Part shown: positions 6,507 to 15,093 of the stretch, piece by piece
Layout: every line of letters begins with the position of its first letter
Position numbering within the stretch: the first letter of the stretch is position 1
Assembly: GCA_036660175.1 (NCBI GenBank)
Contig: JAVXBD010000018.1
Span: 1-26,133 of the forward strand
Length of the DNA: 26,133 nt
Origin: Christensenella sp036660175
GTDB lineage: Bacteria > Bacillota > Clostridia > Christensenellales > Christensenellaceae
Direction: 5' to 3'
Program-made: the position numbers and the translations under genes
The notes under the pieces: generated by a model
What the model saw: the letters and a program-made list of their open reading frames with translations, nothing else
Database searches by the model: none
What the model was told of the DNA's origin: nothing

Positions 6507-7741
6507 GAAAGATTTTTCCCTCAACTATCAGTGGAGCAATCAAAATTATTCCATCAAAAAGCATGTCACATAGGGTATTGATTTGCGCAGCACTTGCTAA
6601 AGGTGTTTCAAAAATAAGCAATATTGCATTTTCTGATGATGTTTGTGCAACGGTAAATGCTCTTAGGGATATGGGATTGTGTGAATATAAGCTGATTGGT
6701 GGCGATTGTGTGATTAGCGGAGGACTAAACAAACCAGAAAAAGAGTTGATTGATTGTGCAGAATCTGGTTCGACACTGCGTTTTTTGCTGCCATTGTCGC
6801 TTGATAAGATTAAGAGAACTTTTTTTGGCCATGGACGGTTGATGCAGCGTCCGCTTCATGCGTATGAACAAATCTTTGAACATGCAGATATTATAAGAAC
6901 AGAGGAAGCTCTTACCATATGCGGAGAGCTTATTGCAGGAAATTATGAACTAAGAGGAGATTTGTCTTCTCAATTTATATCAGGTTTGCTTTTTGCACTT
7001 CCTTTGTTAAAAAATGAATCGACCATCACTGTTACAACAGAGTTAGAGTCAAAAGCTTATGTAGAGATGACACGTGACGCACAGAAGCTTTTTGGTGTGC
7101 ATAGTGAATGGCGCAAGAATTGCATACACATTGACAAAAACCAGCGGTATATCCCGTGCAACACCACAATAGAGGCCGATTATTCTCATGCAGCTTTTTT
7201 TGCAGCTGGGGCAGCAATTTCTGGCGAAGTAGTGCTAAAAGGCTTAAACATAAATTCTTTGCAAGGGGACAAAGAAATTTTAGGCATTCTAAAATGTATG
7301 GGTGCAGATGTTCAGTGGAATAATGGAGAGGTTCATATCAAAAAGAATACGCTAAAAGCGGTAGATATAGATGTGAGCCAAATTCCTGATTTAGTGCCGA
7401 TTTTGGCGGTGCTTGCATGTGCAACGGATGGGAAAATGCGTATCTATCATGCAAAGCGCCTTCGATATAAGGAAAGTGACAGACTATATGCCATAACATG
7501 TGAACTTGAAAAATTAGGTGCAGATATTACGGAATATGAAGATAGTTTGGTAATTAATGGGACAGGGAAATTAAACGGTGGTGTGGTAGACAGTCATGAT
7601 GATCACAGAATTGCAATGGCATTAAGCATTGCAGCTTGTTTGGCAGATGGAGAAATTACGATTCAACATTCGAGTGTTGTCAGTAAATCTGCACCTGAGT
7701 TTTTTAATGAATTTTTAAGCATTGGAGGGAAAATACAATGA
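6503..7741 (+). CDS. aroA: 3-phosphoshikimate 1-carboxyvinyltransferase (EPSP synthase)
   Basis: Transfers the enolpyruvyl group of PEP to shikimate-3-phosphate. The protein is 412 residues, slightly short for the family (about 425-440). The substrate-binding start PSKSMSHR (Lys19, Ser20, Arg24) is present, as are ESGSTLRFLLPL, GDLSSQFISGLLFALP, DYSHAAFF, YKESDR and DDHRIAMALSIA. The PEP loop reads SGSTLR, where the enterobacterial enzyme has NAGTAMR. The start is ATG 6503, with AAGGAG eight bases upstream; an in-frame TTG at 6497 is rejected. It overlaps aroB (ATGA) at its start and aroC (ATGA, 7738-7741) at its end. Confidence 0.96.
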   Translation: MRKIFPSTISGAIKIIPSKSMSHRVLICAALAKGVSKISNIAFSDDVCATVNALRDMGLCEYKLIGGDCVISGGLNKPEKELIDCAESGSTLRFLLPLSLDKIKRTFFGHGRLMQRPLHAYEQIFEHADIIRTEEALTICGELIAGNYELRGDLSSQFISGLLFALPLLKNESTITVTTELESKAYVEMTRDAQKLFGVHSEWRKNCIHIDKNQRYIPCNTTIEADYSHAAFFAAGAAISGEVVLKGLNINSLQGDKEILGILKCMGADVQWNNGEVHIKKNTLKAVDIDVSQIPDLVPILAVLACATDGKMRIYHAKRLRYKESDRLYAITCELEKLGADITEYEDSLVINGTGKLNGGVVDSHDDHRIAMALSIAACLADGEITIQHSSVVSKSAPEFFNEFLSIGGKIQ

Positions 7742-8817
7742 GTGCTGTTTTTGGGAAAAATTTTAAGATAACGATTTTTGGAGAATCCCATTCTGCTGCA
7801 ATTGGAGCAGTGATTGACGGAATCCCTGCAGGTTCTAAAATTGACATCCAAAGGATTCAAGAAAGTATGGCAAGGCGTGCGCCAAGTGCGTCACCTGCTT
7901 CAACATCAAGAAAAGAAACCGATGAATTTGAAATTTTAAGCGGGTATTTGGACGGACTTACAACGGGTACGCCGATGAGTGTGATGATTAAAAATAAAGA
8001 TATGAAATCGCAGGATTATAAAAAAACAGCTCATCTGATGCGTCCGGGGCATGCTGATTTTACGGGAAACATGAAATATCGTGGCGCAAACGATGTGCGA
8101 GGCGGCGGTCATTTTTCTGGAAGATTAACAGCACCGCTTGTTTTTGCAGGCAGCATTGCCATGCAGTTTTTAGAAACGCATGGGATTTATGTTGGGGCGC
8201 ATATCAAGAGCATTGCAGATGTTTGCGATAGTAGCTTTGTTAGGTTTGATGCGCAGGTATTTCGTGAAATGGAACAAAAAGAATTGCCACTAATTGATGA
8301 TGCGGTTGGTGTGAAAATGATTGAAAAAATTAAAAGCGCACTGGTAGATGGAAATTCTGTTGGCGGTACAATTGAATGTGCGGTGTGTGGCGTGCCTGTA
8401 GGAATTGGAGAGCCTTTTTTTGATAGCGTAGAAAGTATGCTGTCGCATATGATGTTTTCTATCCCAGCAGTAAAGGGGATTGAGTTTGGTGCTGGCTTTG
8501 AGTTTGCACAAATGACAGGCAGTGAGGCAAATGATGAACCAATTGTCAGACATCATAAAATAGAATTTATAACCAATCATAATGGAGGAATCAATGGCGG
8601 AATTTCAAACGGTATGCCAATTGTATTTCGTGTTGTTATAAAACCAACACCTTCTATCATCAAAATGCAAAATACTGTTGATATGACAACATTGAAAAAG
8701 TGTGAATTGCAAATTCAAGGCCGACATGATGCCTGCATTGTGCCTCGAGCAGTAGAAGTGATAAAATGTGCGGCGGCGATTGTGATTACAGATTTATTTT
8801 TGGAGGCGAACAAATAA
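7738..8817 (+). CDS. aroC: Chorismate synthase
   Basis: Eliminates phosphate from EPSP to give chorismate, using reduced FMN. The 359 residues are near the usual family length. Signature blocks are GESHSAAIGAVIDGIPAG near the N-terminus, RRAPS, RPGHADF, RGGGHFSGRLTA, GGINGGISNGMPI and GRHDACIVPRAVEVI near the C-terminus. The start overlaps aroA by four bases, with TTGGAGG upstream. The stop TAA at 8815-8817 directly abuts the pheA ATG. Confidence 0.96.
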   Translation: MSAVFGKNFKITIFGESHSAAIGAVIDGIPAGSKIDIQRIQESMARRAPSASPASTSRKETDEFEILSGYLDGLTTGTPMSVMIKNKDMKSQDYKKTAHLMRPGHADFTGNMKYRGANDVRGGGHFSGRLTAPLVFAGSIAMQFLETHGIYVGAHIKSIADVCDSSFVRFDAQVFREMEQKELPLIDDAVGVKMIEKIKSALVDGNSVGGTIECAVCGVPVGIGEPFFDSVESMLSHMMFSIPAVKGIEFGAGFEFAQMTGSEANDEPIVRHHKIEFITNHNGGINGGISNGMPIVFRVVIKPTPSIIKMQNTVDMTTLKKCELQIQGRHDACIVPRAVEVIKCAAAIVITDLFLEANK

Positions 8818-9930
8818 ATGAATGAACTGGAAAAACTCAGAAATGAAATTGATGAAATAGATCAAATAATTGTCAGTGCCTTTGAGAAGCGTATCTCGAT
8901 TGCAAAAAAAATTGCGCTTTACAAGATGAAAAACGATAAAGAGGTGCAGGATATAAGTAGAGAAGCAGCACTTCTAAAAAGCAGACAAGAAATGCTTAAT
9001 GACTGTAAGCTTAATAAAGACGTGGTGCAGCTTTTTGAAACACTGATGAGCATTAGTCGTGTACATCAGCAGAAAATTGTTGCTGAATGCACAGAATCAG
9101 AAATCAAAAAAGTAAATAATGCTGTTTGTGTTGGGTTTCAAGGAATCAAAGGTGCCTATTCCGATATTGCACGCAAACTGTTCTTTGGCGATGGAAAAAG
9201 TATGGCGTACCAAAGTTTTGAAGAAGTTTTTGCAGCAGTAAGCACACACGAAATAGATTTTGGTGTGCTTCCTATAGAAAATTCGTATGCGGGAAGTGTT
9301 GAGCAGGTTTATGACTTGCTGAATCAATATGATGTTTCAATTGTAGCAGAACAGTTGGTTGAAATTGACCATGCCTTGCTGGGCATTGAAGGTGCGAAAA
9401 TATCGGATATATGTGAAGTGTATTCGCATGACCAAGCCTTTTTACAGTGCGCAGATTATTTAAACCTGCATAGCGATTGGAAGCTGATTCCATATTATAA
9501 CACCGCAATTAGTGCGGAATATGTTGCCGAATGTAAGGATTTGTCAAAGGCGGCAATTGCAAGTGTCTATGCTGGAGAAGTCTATGGATTGGAAATACTG
9601 CAAAAAGACATTCATTCCAATGGTGAAAACACGACAAGGTTTATTATTATCGGAACTGATAAATATATGGAAAAAGATGCAGATAAGGCAAGCATCAGCT
9701 TTTCATTAGAGCATAAAACGGGATCTCTTTCAAAGGTGCTGGATTATTTTGCTGATTGTGAGCTAAATATGGTGAAAATCGAATCAAGACCGCTTAAAAA
9801 TCGTAATTTTGAATATGTCTTTTATGTTGATTTTGAAGGAGAATTTATTTATGAAAAAATAGAGAGGGTAAAGCTGCAAATAAAAAAATACTGTACGCAG
9901 GTTCGGATTTTGGGAGTATATAAAAAATGA
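8818..9930 (+). CDS. pheA: Bifunctional chorismate mutase / prephenate dehydratase (P-protein)
   Basis: Converts chorismate to prephenate and then to phenylpyruvate, the phenylalanine branch. The protein is 370 residues. An AroQ-type helical chorismate mutase domain (about 1-88; LRNEIDEIDQ, KRISIAKKIA) comes first. The dehydratase domain (about 100-280) starts at GFQGIKGAYS and ends at the catalytic-region motif NTTRFIIIG. A C-terminal ACT domain (about 290-370) has KTGSLSKVL and ESRP, the usual Phe feedback site. The ATG follows the aroC stop with no gap, using GGAGG in the aroC 3' end. It overlaps aroK by ATGA (9927-9930). Its presence in this operon is why a Phe-responsive attenuator makes sense. 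Confidence 0.96.
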   Translation: MNELEKLRNEIDEIDQIIVSAFEKRISIAKKIALYKMKNDKEVQDISREAALLKSRQEMLNDCKLNKDVVQLFETLMSISRVHQQKIVAECTESEIKKVNNAVCVGFQGIKGAYSDIARKLFFGDGKSMAYQSFEEVFAAVSTHEIDFGVLPIENSYAGSVEQVYDLLNQYDVSIVAEQLVEIDHALLGIEGAKISDICEVYSHDQAFLQCADYLNLHSDWKLIPYYNTAISAEYVAECKDLSKAAIASVYAGEVYGLEILQKDIHSNGENTTRFIIIGTDKYMEKDADKASISFSLEHKTGSLSKVLDYFADCELNMVKIESRPLKNRNFEYVFYVDFEGEFIYEKIERVKLQIKKYCTQVRILGVYKK

Positions 9931-10424
9931 ACAACATTTATTTAATAGGCATGATGGGCTGTGGAAAATCTTTTATTGGCAAAGAGATTGCACAAAAAAC
10001 AAATCGAAAGTCCATTGATGTAGACGAGGAAATTGTAAAACACGAGGGAATTAGCATCAGAGAAATCTTTGAAGATTATGGAGAAGAACATTTTAGAAAA
10101 ATAGAAAGTGCCATTTTGAAAAAAATAAGCATAGAAAATGATGGCGTGATTGTATCCTGCGGCGGCGGTGTAATTTTGATAAAAAAGAATATTTCAATCA
10201 TGAAAAAATATGGAAAAATTGTTTATATCAAAAGAGATATTGAAAGAATCCTAAGCGATGTGGACATTTCAACCCGACCGCTGCTGCAAGATGGAACATA
10301 TACACTCGAAACTATTTTTGAGCAGCGAAAGCGCACCTATGAAAAAAGTGCAGATGTGATGATTGAAAACAACGATGCGGTTCAAAACACTGTTCATGAT
10401 ATTATTTCAATATTTGATTTGTGA
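9927..10424 (+). CDS. aroK: Shikimate kinase
   Basis: Phosphorylates shikimate at O3 with ATP. The protein is 165 residues, normal for the family. The P-loop GMMGCGKS is at 8-15, the shikimate-binding Asp33 is in DVDEE, Arg57 is in HFRKIE, and CGGGV at 78-82 is the Walker B-side loop. The lid region is around STRPLL (Arg). It overlaps pheA by ATGA. Its last 18 bases overlap the 3' end of the convergent aroE gene, and no terminator is visible between them. Confidence 0.95.
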   Translation: MNNIYLIGMMGCGKSFIGKEIAQKTNRKSIDVDEEIVKHEGISIREIFEDYGEEHFRKIESAILKKISIENDGVIVSCGGGVILIKKNISIMKKYGKIVYIKRDIERILSDVDISTRPLLQDGTYTLETIFEQRKRTYEKSADVMIENNDAVQNTVHDIISIFDL

Positions 10425-11225
10425 GCAAATCCACTGGTAATCGGACAACGTAGGCAAAATATCAAAGAACTTTTCAAATGCAAAGAATGCCTGCCAAATA
10501 AGCATATCAAGTCCGTTTTGTGTAACAAGATTGCAGGATTCCGCTTTTTTGAGCAGGGCTGTTTGAGCGGGTCTGTATATAAGGTCGCATACTACAGCGC
10601 TTTTTGGCAATTTTTCAATAAAATCAAGAGATTCAAAATTAGCATCTGTGCCTGACATGCCTAACGGTGTTGTATGAATCAGCAAATCACACTGCGGCAT
10701 ATAGGCGGTGATGTTTTCAAGAATATCGGCTTTGGCAGAAGTGCCAGTAACTAACTTCTGTGCATTATAAAGCGTGCGGTTGAGTACAGTAACAGAACTT
10801 GCTTTTTTTAAGAGCGCATCTTGAAGCAAAAGTTTGGAAACAGAGCCAGCACCTATTAAAACAACATGTGTATTTTGGTATCCAATCCCAATGTTTTGCA
10901 TACCTGCATAAAACCCTTGAGCATCTGTGGAATATCCATATAATCCATCTTTTTTTACAACAACGGTATTGACGCCGCCAATTACACTTGTGTCTATGTG
11001 GGAAAGATAGGGCAGAATTGCATCTTTTAAAGGCATTGTCACATTAAATCCATAGATGTTTTTTGTGTTAATTTGCTCCATAAACAGTGGAAGTGTTTGA
11101 AAATCTACTTCACATGCTGTGTAATGACAATCGGTTATACCATATCGCTGATATAATAAGTTGTGTATCAAAGGCGAAAGACTGTGAGCAATCGGTTTGC
11201 CAATCACACAAAATTCTTTTTGCAT
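10407..11225 (-). CDS. aroE: Shikimate dehydrogenase (NADP+)
   Basis: Reduces 3-dehydroshikimate to shikimate. With the ATG at 11225 the protein is 272 residues, typical. The substrate site has SLSP (Ser15, Ser17), catalytic Lys67 in NVTMPLKD, Asn86 and Asp101 (YSTDAQGF). The nucleotide-binding loop is GAGSVSK (125-131) where most family members have GAGGAA/S, and NRT (149-151) fits NADP(H). A C-terminal QNGLDMLIWQ holds the conserved Gln. The start is set by AAAGGG six bases before the ATG; an upstream in-frame GTG at 11240 would swallow that site. It is the only pathway gene here besides the divergent aroF that lies on the minus strand. It is convergent with aroK (18-base overlap) and divergent from aroQ. 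Confidence 0.94.
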   Translation of the reverse strand: MQKEFCVIGKPIAHSLSPLIHNLLYQRYGITDCHYTACEVDFQTLPLFMEQINTKNIYGFNVTMPLKDAILPYLSHIDTSVIGGVNTVVVKKDGLYGYSTDAQGFYAGMQNIGIGYQNTHVVLIGAGSVSKLLLQDALLKKASSVTVLNRTLYNAQKLVTGTSAKADILENITAYMPQCDLLIHTTPLGMSGTDANFESLDFIEKLPKSAVVCDLIYRPAQTALLKKAESCNLVTQNGLDMLIWQAFFAFEKFFDILPTLSDYQWICSQIKY

Positions 11226-11295
11226 TATTTTCCCTTTCACGTATAATAATAGATAAGTGAATTATATCACAAAAATTTAGTAGGCGGTGAAATGA

Positions 11296-11733
11296 TTGAA
11301 AAAATTTTTAGTAATTAATGGACCAAATTTAAATATGCTGGGTATACGAGAAAAAAATGTGTATGGAGCAAAAACACTTAAGCAAATTAATGAGTATATT
11401 CTGAACGAAACAAATAATTTGGATATAGAAATTGAATTTTTTCAAAGCAATCATGAGGGGAGTATGATTGATAAAATTCATGAGGCATATGGTACAAAAG
11501 ATGCAATTGTTATCAATGCAGGTGCTTATACGCACTATAGCTATGCCTTGCGTGATGCGATTAGTGCGATTGCACCGATTCCATGTGCAGAGGTGCATTT
11601 GTCAGATATTTCTGCTCGTGAAAGTTTCAGGAATATTTCGGTTATTCGGGAGGTTTGCGTGCTTCAGATTTGTGGTCAGGGCGAAAAAGGTTATGTATTA
11701 GCAATAAACAGATTAATGGAGGGTTTAATATGA
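11296..11733 (+). CDS. aroQ: 3-dehydroquinate dehydratase, type II
   Basis: Dehydrates 3-dehydroquinate to 3-dehydroshikimate. The 145-residue protein is the small dodecameric class II type. Active-site features are Arg18 and Tyr23 (GIREKNVYG), the QSNHEG loop (50-55), INAGAYTHYSYAL (73-85), His101 (EVHLSD) and Arg112. Two positions deviate from the common pattern: REKNVYG lacks the usual Pro after Glu, and HLSD replaces HLSN. The start is a TTG at 11296 preceded by AGGCGGTGA. The ATG four bases earlier (11292) is out of frame and stops after 8 codons, so TTG is the only sensible start and may limit expression. It overlaps the aldo/keto reductase start as ATGA (11730-11733). Confidence 0.94.
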   Translation: MKKFLVINGPNLNMLGIREKNVYGAKTLKQINEYILNETNNLDIEIEFFQSNHEGSMIDKIHEAYGTKDAIVINAGAYTHYSYALRDAISAIAPIPCAEVHLSDISARESFRNISVIREVCVLQICGQGEKGYVLAINRLMEGLI

Positions 11734-12581
11734 TTGGAAATATGAACGATTGCGTAAGGTTGCGAGGCAACGTGATGATGCCAGCGTTTGGGTTGGGTGT
11801 ATATAAAGCGCAGCCGGGCGATGAGGTTTATCAAGCAATTAGATTTGCGTTAGATGCAGGGTATCGGTTGATTGATACAGCAGCTTATTATTTTAATGAA
11901 GCAGATGTAGGGCGTGCATTGCGTGACAGTGGAATTGACAGATCACAGGTTTTTATTACGACGAAGATTTGGCCAAGCTTTTATGAACATGCGCAAGAAG
12001 AATTTGAAAAAAGTCTAAAAGCACTGGAGATGGAATATGTTGATTTATATTTACTTCATTGGCCAGGAATAGACAAAGACCTGCGATATAAGGCATGGGA
12101 GATGATGCTAAAAGAGCAGCAAAAGGGTAGGATTAGAGCAGTTGGGGTGTCAAACTTTATGCAGCCACAGCTTGAAGAACTTATTAGAGATATGGGAGTT
12201 ACACCTGCAAATAACCAAGTAGAGCTTCACCCATGGCATCAACAGCGTGAATTGCGTAAATATTGTGCAAATAAAGAGATTGCAATCACGTCATGGGGAC
12301 CGATTTTTCATGGACATTTGGCAGAAGAAACACTTATGGATGAGCTTGCATTCAAATATAACAAGTCAGCGGCACAGGTTACGCTGCGATGGCATGTTCA
12401 GCATGGAATCAATCTGATACCAAAATCTGTTCATCAAGATCGTATTATTGAAAATTCACAAATATTTGATTTTGAACTCAGAAAAGAAGATATGGAAGAA
12501 ATTGATGCGCTTGATGGCAAGAAAAAATTTGCTTTTGATTCCTATGCTTTTGATGGAGATGTCGGAAAAGTGAAGAGATAA
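11730..12581 (+). CDS. Aldo/keto reductase
   Basis: NADPH-dependent carbonyl reductase of the AKR superfamily; the substrate cannot be read from the sequence. The 283-residue TIM barrel has the full catalytic tetrad: Asp49 (LIDTAAYY), Tyr54, Lys79 (ITTKIWPS) and His110 (YLLHWPG). VGVSNF and the C-terminal cofactor motif IPKSVHQDRIIENSQIFDFEL are also present. It resembles the 2,5-diketo-D-gluconate reductase or glyoxal reductase-like group. The start is the ATG at 11730 with GGAGGG upstream; the open frame extends back to 11655 inside aroQ but has no ribosome site. The ATGA overlap with aroQ implies cotranslation. No AKR belongs to the shikimate pathway, so its role beside aroQ is open. Confidence 0.9.
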   Translation: MIGNMNDCVRLRGNVMMPAFGLGVYKAQPGDEVYQAIRFALDAGYRLIDTAAYYFNEADVGRALRDSGIDRSQVFITTKIWPSFYEHAQEEFEKSLKALEMEYVDLYLLHWPGIDKDLRYKAWEMMLKEQQKGRIRAVGVSNFMQPQLEELIRDMGVTPANNQVELHPWHQQRELRKYCANKEIAITSWGPIFHGHLAEETLMDELAFKYNKSAAQVTLRWHVQHGINLIPKSVHQDRIIENSQIFDFELRKEDMEEIDALDGKKKFAFDSYAFDGDVGKVKR

Positions 12582-12671
12582 ATAAAAGTTTAGACTTCAT
12601 AGAAAAAACTATGTGATATTTGCAGTTGCATTTTGTACGTGTTATGAGCTATTTATATCTTGTGATAGTTT

Positions 12672-12736
12672 AAAACCCTCTATTTGATTTTTATTGGCTG
12701 ACAGACCAATTATATCTTATCAAATGGAGGGCTTTT
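12672..12736. terminator. Terminator after aroQ-AKR
   Basis: CCCTCTATTTGAT (12676-12688) pairs with ATCAAATGGAGGG (12719-12731), a 13-bp stem with one G:U. The inner loop has ATTGG/CCAAT, and AAAA and TTTT flank the stem. It is about 90 bases after the AKR stop. A smaller palindrome (ATGCAAA/TTTGCAT) follows at 12739-12758. Nothing else is seen in 12582-12782. Confidence 0.75.
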
Positions 12737-12782
12737 ATCATGCAAATGCTTTTTTGCATTACTTATATAGCTGACAGGTAAC

Positions 12783-12817
12783 AAAAAGTGCGCTATTTGA
12801 TTAGAATAACGCACTTT
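12783..12817 (-). terminator. Intrinsic terminator of groES-groEL
   Basis: On the minus strand, AAAGTGCGTTATT (12817-12805) pairs with AATAGCGCACTTT (12797-12785) over 13 bp with one G:U, and runs into TTTTT. It lies 27 bases after the groEL stop. Confidence 0.9.
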
Positions 12818-12843
12818 CTTATTTTTTTTATCAATTAACTGGC

Positions 12844-14481
12844 TTAGTACATACCCGGCATTCCACCTGGTGCGCCACCGCCAGGCATCATAGGAGCTTC
12901 TTTTGATGGAAGATCCGTTACAACACTTTCGGTTGTAAGTAGCATTGCTGCAACAGACGCTGCATTTTGAACAGCTGAACGTGTTACTTTGGTAGGATCG
13001 ATGATGCCTACTTTAATCATGTCAACGTATTCGCCTTTTGCTGCATCAAATCCAAAAGTATTGGTGTCGCTTGCTAAGATTTTCTCAACAATGATACTGC
13101 CTTCAAGCCCAGCATTTGCAGCGATTTGTCTAACGGGTTCTTCTAATGAACGAAGAAGTATTCTAGCCCCAGTGCGCTCGTCACCCTCAAGAGAAGCAAT
13201 CAGCGCATTAACTTTATCCATTACTTTGATAAGAGCTGTGCCGCCGCCTGGAACAATTCCTTCTTCAACAGCTGCACGTGTAGCTGCCAAAGCATCTTCA
13301 ATTCTTAATTTTGTTTCTTTCATCTCAGTTTCAGTAGCTGCACCGACTTGTATAACGGCAACTCCGCCTGCAAGTTTTGCGAGCCTTTCCTGAAGTTTCT
13401 CTTTGTCATAATCAGAAGTAGTTTCTTCAATTTGTGCTCTGATTGATTTTATTCTTCCTTTAATATCCTCTGGTTTTCCCAAACCTTCAACGATTGTTGT
13501 GTTTTCTTTATCAACTTTTACTTGTCTTGCGTGTCCCATCATTTCCATTTTAGCATCTTTTAACTCAATGCCGACTTCTTCAGAAATAACTGTAGCGCCA
13601 GTCAAAACTGCAATATCCTGAAGCATTGCTTTTCTTCTGTCACCAAAACCAGGAGCTTTTACGGCAACACAGTTAAATGTGCCACGCAGTTTATTCACAA
13701 CTAAAGTTGCAAGAGCTTCGCCCTCAACATCTTCAGAAATAATCAAAAGTTTTTTGCCTTGTTGTACGATTTGCTCCAATATTGGAAGTAAATCCTGAAT
13801 ATTTGTAATTTTTTTATCTGTAATCAAGATAAGCGGATCATCCATAATGGCTTCCATTTTATCTGTATCAGAAACCATATAAGGTGAAGCATATCCACGA
13901 TCAAATTGCATACCTTCCACAACAGTAAGCTCTGTCTGCATTGTTTTTGATTCTTCAACAGTGATGACGCCGTCGTTGCCGACTTTTTCCATCGCCTGTG
14001 CAATCAGCGAACCAATCTGATCATCGCCAGCAGAAATGCTTGCAACTTGTGCGATTGCTTTTGAATCAACAATCGGTTTTGACATTTCGCTAAGACCTTG
14101 AACAACGGCTTCAGAAGCCTTCAAAACACCTTTTTTGATACCCATTGGATTTGCGCCAGCAGCTACATTTTTCAGTCCTTCACGAATGATTGCCTGTGCA
14201 AGCAGGGTAGCTGTTGTTGTACCATCACCAGCAACATCATTTGTTTTTGTTGCGACTTCTTTTACAAGTTGAGCGCCCATATTTTCAAAGGGATCTTCAA
14301 GTTCAATTTCTTTTGCAATTGTTACACCATCATTTGTAATCAATGGAGATCCGAATTTTTTATCTAAAACGACATTTCTTCCCTTAGGTCCAAGTGTCAC
14401 TTTAACAGTATCCGCTAATTGGTTTACACCGCTTTCGAGTGCACGGCGGGCTTCTTCGCCAAATTTTAATTGCTTTGCCAT
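12844..14481 (-). CDS. groEL: Chaperonin GroEL (60 kDa)
   Basis: Subunit of the 14-mer ATP-driven protein-folding chamber in the cytoplasm. The 545 residues are full length. LGPKGRNVVLDKKFGSP and NDGVTIAKEIELEDPFENMG lie in the equatorial domain, and the nucleotide site AGDGTTTATLLAQAI is present. The apical domain carries GYASPYMVSDTDKM, and the second equatorial part carries EEGIVPGGGTAL. The flexible C-terminus is Gly/Met-rich (PGGGAPGGMPGMY). AAGGAGG precedes the ATG. It lies 21 bases downstream of groES in the same operon and is under the CIRCE operator. Confidence 0.98.
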   Translation of the reverse strand: MAKQLKFGEEARRALESGVNQLADTVKVTLGPKGRNVVLDKKFGSPLITNDGVTIAKEIELEDPFENMGAQLVKEVATKTNDVAGDGTTTATLLAQAIIREGLKNVAAGANPMGIKKGVLKASEAVVQGLSEMSKPIVDSKAIAQVASISAGDDQIGSLIAQAMEKVGNDGVITVEESKTMQTELTVVEGMQFDRGYASPYMVSDTDKMEAIMDDPLILITDKKITNIQDLLPILEQIVQQGKKLLIISEDVEGEALATLVVNKLRGTFNCVAVKAPGFGDRRKAMLQDIAVLTGATVISEEVGIELKDAKMEMMGHARQVKVDKENTTIVEGLGKPEDIKGRIKSIRAQIEETTSDYDKEKLQERLAKLAGGVAVIQVGAATETEMKETKLRIEDALAATRAAVEEGIVPGGGTALIKVMDKVNALIASLEGDERTGARILLRSLEEPVRQIAANAGLEGSIIVEKILASDTNTFGFDAAKGEYVDMIKVGIIDPTKVTRSAVQNAASVAAMLLTTESVVTDLPSKEAPMMPGGGAPGGMPGMY

Positions 14482-14502
14482 AATTGTTAGTTCCTCCTTA
14501 AA

Positions 14503-14787
14503 TTATTGAACGATTGCAAGAATATCAGCTTGACGAACGATTACAAATTCTTGCCCATCAATTTTTACATCAGTTCCTGCATACTTAGAATAAAGGACTT
14601 TATCGCCCTTTTTTACTTCCATTACAATTTCTTTCCCGTCGACCACACCACCTGGACCTACTTCGATAACTTCTGCAACTTGTGGTTTTTCTTGTGCAGA
14701 ACCAGGCAGTACGATGCCGCTTTTGGTTGTTTCTTCAGCTTCAACAGCTTTAATGACGACTCTGTCGCCTAAAGGTTTAATTGTCAT
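14503..14787 (-). CDS. groES: Co-chaperonin GroES (10 kDa)
   Basis: Heptameric lid of GroEL. The 94 residues are full length. PLGDRVVIK at the N-terminus, the mobile loop TTKSGIVLPGSA that contacts GroEL, VGPG, and the C-terminal KVLYSKYAGTDVKIDG are all present. TAGGAGG precedes the ATG. It is the first gene of groES-groEL, with a CIRCE palindrome 31 bases upstream. Confidence 0.98.
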   Translation of the reverse strand: MTIKPLGDRVVIKAVEAEETTKSGIVLPGSAQEKPQVAEVIEVGPGGVVDGKEIVMEVKKGDKVLYSKYAGTDVKIDGQEFVIVRQADILAIVQ

Positions 14788-14817
14788 ATTGATTCCTCCT
14801 ATATACTTGACATATTG

Positions 14818-14844
14818 TTAGCACTCGACTTAAATGAGTGCTAA
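14818..14844. promoter_or_regulatory. CIRCE operator (HrcA binding site)
   Basis: TTAGCACTC (14818-14826), nine bases, GAGTGCTAA (14836-14844) is an exact match to the CIRCE consensus inverted repeat. It lies between the groES promoter and its start codon, so HrcA repression and heat induction are expected. Confidence 0.97.
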
Positions 14845-14857
14845 TATTTATACTCTT

Positions 14858-14886
14858 ATAATATCTACAATTGACCAATAAATCAA
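14858..14886 (-). promoter_or_regulatory. Probable sigma-A promoter of groES-groEL
   Basis: On the minus strand, TTGATT (14886-14881) and TATTAT (14863-14858) have a 17-base spacer. This puts the start near 14851 and CIRCE at about +7, the usual geometry. Confidence 0.5.
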
Positions 14887-15022
14887 ATGAGCATAATATC
14901 TAAAATTAGTCAAATTTTAAGATTATTGCAGTAAATAAGTTGTATGCTATTGTTTACTGCTAATATCTTATTATTTCTAAATAATTCAAAGAACATTTTC
15001 TGCGCTAAAAATTGTAGAATAT

Positions 15023-15038
15023 ATGATATATGTATCAT
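15023..15038. promoter_or_regulatory. Palindrome upstream of the dCMP deaminase operon
   Basis: ATGATA-TATG-TATCAT is a perfect 6-4-6 inverted repeat 56 bases before the dCMP deaminase ATG, in the likely promoter region. No convincing -35/-10 pair was found, so an operator role is tentative. The rest of 14887-15093 shows only AT-rich DNA. Confidence 0.25.
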
Positions 15039-15093
15039 TCAATTCAAAAGGCAGTTATTCTATTATGATAAGTAAAAATGAGAGGGTATAAAC

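Noticed and set aside
12672..12817. The two neighbouring hairpins sharing CTATTTGATT as a repeat array or CRISPR fragment
   Set aside because: Only two partial copies are present, each inside a normal terminator for the gene facing it. There is no regular spacing.
13000..13400. Long open frames on the strand opposite groEL, and similar ones opposite aroF, hydB and hydA
   Set aside because: They lie antisense inside strongly conserved genes, lack ribosome sites and have compositions expected of shadow frames.
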